Shown in pieces: positions 62,850 to 64,000 of a stretch of 64,000 nucleotides of DNA. The DNA lies in NCBI GenBank assembly GCA_030584025.1, contig CP129487.1:1550001-1614000 (forward strand), written 5' to 3'. A model generated the notes under the pieces. It ran no database searches. It was not told the origin of the DNA and saw only the letters and a program-made list of their open reading frames with translations. A program made the position numbers and the translations under genes. Within the stretch, counting starts at the first letter, position 1. Each line of letters starts with the position of its first letter. This stretch comes from Cyclobacteriaceae bacterium. GTDB lineage: Bacteria; Bacteroidota; Bacteroidia; Cytophagales; Cyclobacteriaceae.

Positions 62850-64000
62850 TTAGTTGTTTGGAACGATCAGTGGCTCTTGCGTTTCGAAATTGTACAATGA
62901 CTGAATCTTGAGATTCAGCAATTCAATTTTATAATTAATCAGTGCATCTGCGAGTGCGCTCTTTTTTTCGGAGAGCTGGCTTTGAAACCTGTTGAGATCA
63001 ATGCTAGTAAGATCTCCGTTCTTGTATCGCTCTAAATTGAGGTCGTATGTTAATGTTGCGTTCTTAACATTTTGCTCCGCGATCAGTATTTGGTTTTCCA
63101 GATTTTGAAGATTCCGGTAAATTTTTCGGATGTTGATGGTGATATCATTCTTCTCTACTTCCAGGTCAACTTTTCGTATTTCAAGCGTAGAATTGGCCAC
63201 ATCCATTCGTGCCCTGTTCTCGCCCCAATCGAATATGGGAATGTTAAAAGAAATAGCCACACGTGGATTTACCGTTGGCGTTTCATATACACTAGGTGCA
63301 CGTTCATTGTCACCAAAAATACCCAACGACAAGCCAATGGAACCTTTAAATTCATTTAATGCTTTTGTTCGGATCAACTCAAACTTGGATCGTTCGATGT
63401 CAATAGCACGTTGCCTGAGTTCCATTCTGTTCTCCAGTGCATAGGTTAGTGCCTGATTGAGGTCGACTTTCCTCGTTACAAAGTTAATGTCTACTTCAAC
63501 GGTAATTTGTTCAGTCAGGTCAAGACCGAGCAAAAGCTTGAAATCATCTGCTGCGTTATCCATTAGCACCTGGTTATTTTCCAATGTCGATTTCGATGTA
63601 GCCAGGTTTAACTCGGCCTGATACAGTTCTTCCTGTGCCAGTAAGTCTGCATCAACCTTGTTCTTGGTGATCTCGTAACTTATTTTTTGATTTTCGTATT
63701 CATCCCTGGCGATCTGAAGGTTGTTTTGCTGCTGGTAAAAATTGTAAAATGACCGGGTAACGCTTTGTTCAAGGCTTAACAATTCCAATGCGTTGCTGAG
63801 CGTAGCGTTTTCCAGGTTTAACTCCAACTCTTTTAACTGCATCTTCGTTCTGTTGTACGTAAAAATGGGTTGGTCAAGTTGAAGGTAAAGGTTGTTGCTA
63901 AAGGTCTTGGTTCTGACATCCTGGAATTCCGAATAGTTATCACGATAGCCAAATCGGTTGATCAACGAGATGGTACCGTTTGTAGCTACTATGGGTTGGC
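62850..64000 (-). CDS. TolC family outer membrane protein, 5' end beyond window
   Basis: The frame is open to the window edge, so the N-terminus and signal peptide are missing; 383 residues are visible. Long amphipathic helices with heptad-like patterns (LELLSLEQSVTRSFYNFYQQ, LARDEYENQ-type, NATLTYDLNLERYKNGDLTS) and the repeat element GENRARMDVANSTLEIRKVD identify the TolC/OEP family. The short stretch PIVATNGTISL near the edge is the usual beta-strand entrance. It forms the outer-membrane exit duct of a tripartite pump. It is the first visible gene of the operon with adaptor, two RND subunits and an ABC permease. Confidence 0.92.
   Translation of the reverse strand, partial: QPIVATNGTISLINRFGYRDNYSEFQDVRTKTFSNNLYLQLDQPIFTYNRTKMQLKELELNLENATLSNALELLSLEQSVTRSFYNFYQQQNNLQIARDEYENQKISYEITKNKVDADLLAQEELYQAELNLATSKSTLENNQVLMDNAADDFKLLLGLDLTEQITVEVDINFVTRKVDLNQALTYALENRMELRQRAIDIERSKFELIRTKALNEFKGSIGLSLGIFGDNERAPSVYETPTVNPRVAISFNIPIFDWGENRARMDVANSTLEIRKVDLEVEKNDITINIRKIYRNLQNLENQILIAEQNVKNATLTYDLNLERYKNGDLTSIDLNRFQSQLSEKKSALADALINYKIELLNLKIQSLYNFETQEPLIVPNN

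Noticed and set aside
1..64000. CRISPR arrays, insertion sequences, prophage or defence islands
   Set aside because: No regularly spaced repeats, transposase or integrase motifs, or recognised defence nucleases were seen. The PLD-like protein, CHAT and caspase genes are not in defence-like neighbourhoods, and the latter two have signal peptides.

Overview
The window looks like a chromosome segment from a Bacteroidota bacterium, most likely of the order Cytophagales. The evidence is a type IX secretion (T9SS) C-terminal sorting domain, lipoprotein signals followed by acidic residues, several promoters fitting the Bacteroidota consensus TTG-N(17-23)-TAnnTTTG, few Shine-Dalgarno sequences, and lineage-typical families (GH97, TPR-TM-AraC regulators, DUF4407, SBBP-repeat proteins). 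The genus cannot be fixed from sequence reading alone. No rRNA, tRNA, CRISPR array, insertion sequence or prophage gene was recognised.

Layout. 1-5.6 kb: a partial secreted protein, a cyclophilin, a PLD-like nuclease, an SDR oxidoreductase, two tandem YceI-like proteins and a CHASE3-type histidine kinase. 5.6-12 kb (minus): a secreted TPR-CHAT protease-like protein, then an overlapping operon of flavin amine oxidase, membrane-anchored nitrilase and C69/secernin hydrolase. 12.2-17.8 kb: a two-subunit molybdenum hydroxylase (2Fe-2S subunit plus Tat-exported molybdopterin subunit), a DinB protein, and on the other strand a cytochrome c, a secreted protein and a 38-aa membrane peptide. These diverge from an AraC regulator across a 21-bp-phased direct repeat. 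17.8-26.3 kb: CDP-alcohol phosphatidyltransferase, secreted beta-sandwich protein, HMA-like small protein, GyrI-like protein facing a GlxA-type regulator, AsmA protein, DUF4407 protein and a serine hydrolase remnant. 26.4-31.4 kb: LolA-like/TPR protein, and an ECF sigma factor followed by a TPR receptor Ser/Thr kinase. 31.5-40.2 kb: PKD/beta-helix lipoprotein, soluble histidine kinase, DoxX, TPR-TM-AraC regulator, a 33-aa peptide, methyltransferase, GH97 glycosidase, DoxX-like protein.

40.2-45.8 kb (minus) is a tight three-gene operon with ATGA overlaps: a Kre9/KNH-like protein, a 1234-aa T9SS SBBP-repeat protein and a secreted caspase-like peptidase. 46-49.3 kb is a divergent katG-oxyR pair with an OxyR-like half-site at the oxyR start. 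49.3-53 kb holds an orphan membrane PAS protein and two lipoprotein genes, each preceded by a copy of the same roughly 125-bp noncoding repeat.

53.1-64 kb (minus) is the most unusual region. It is an operon of TolC, periplasmic adaptor, RND permease, a second RND permease fused to an ABC ATPase, and an ABC-type permease. Within the fusion the ABC nucleotide-binding domain itself appears to be split by a four-helix membrane insertion. A single assembly joining RND and ABC transport is the best candidate here for an undescribed system.
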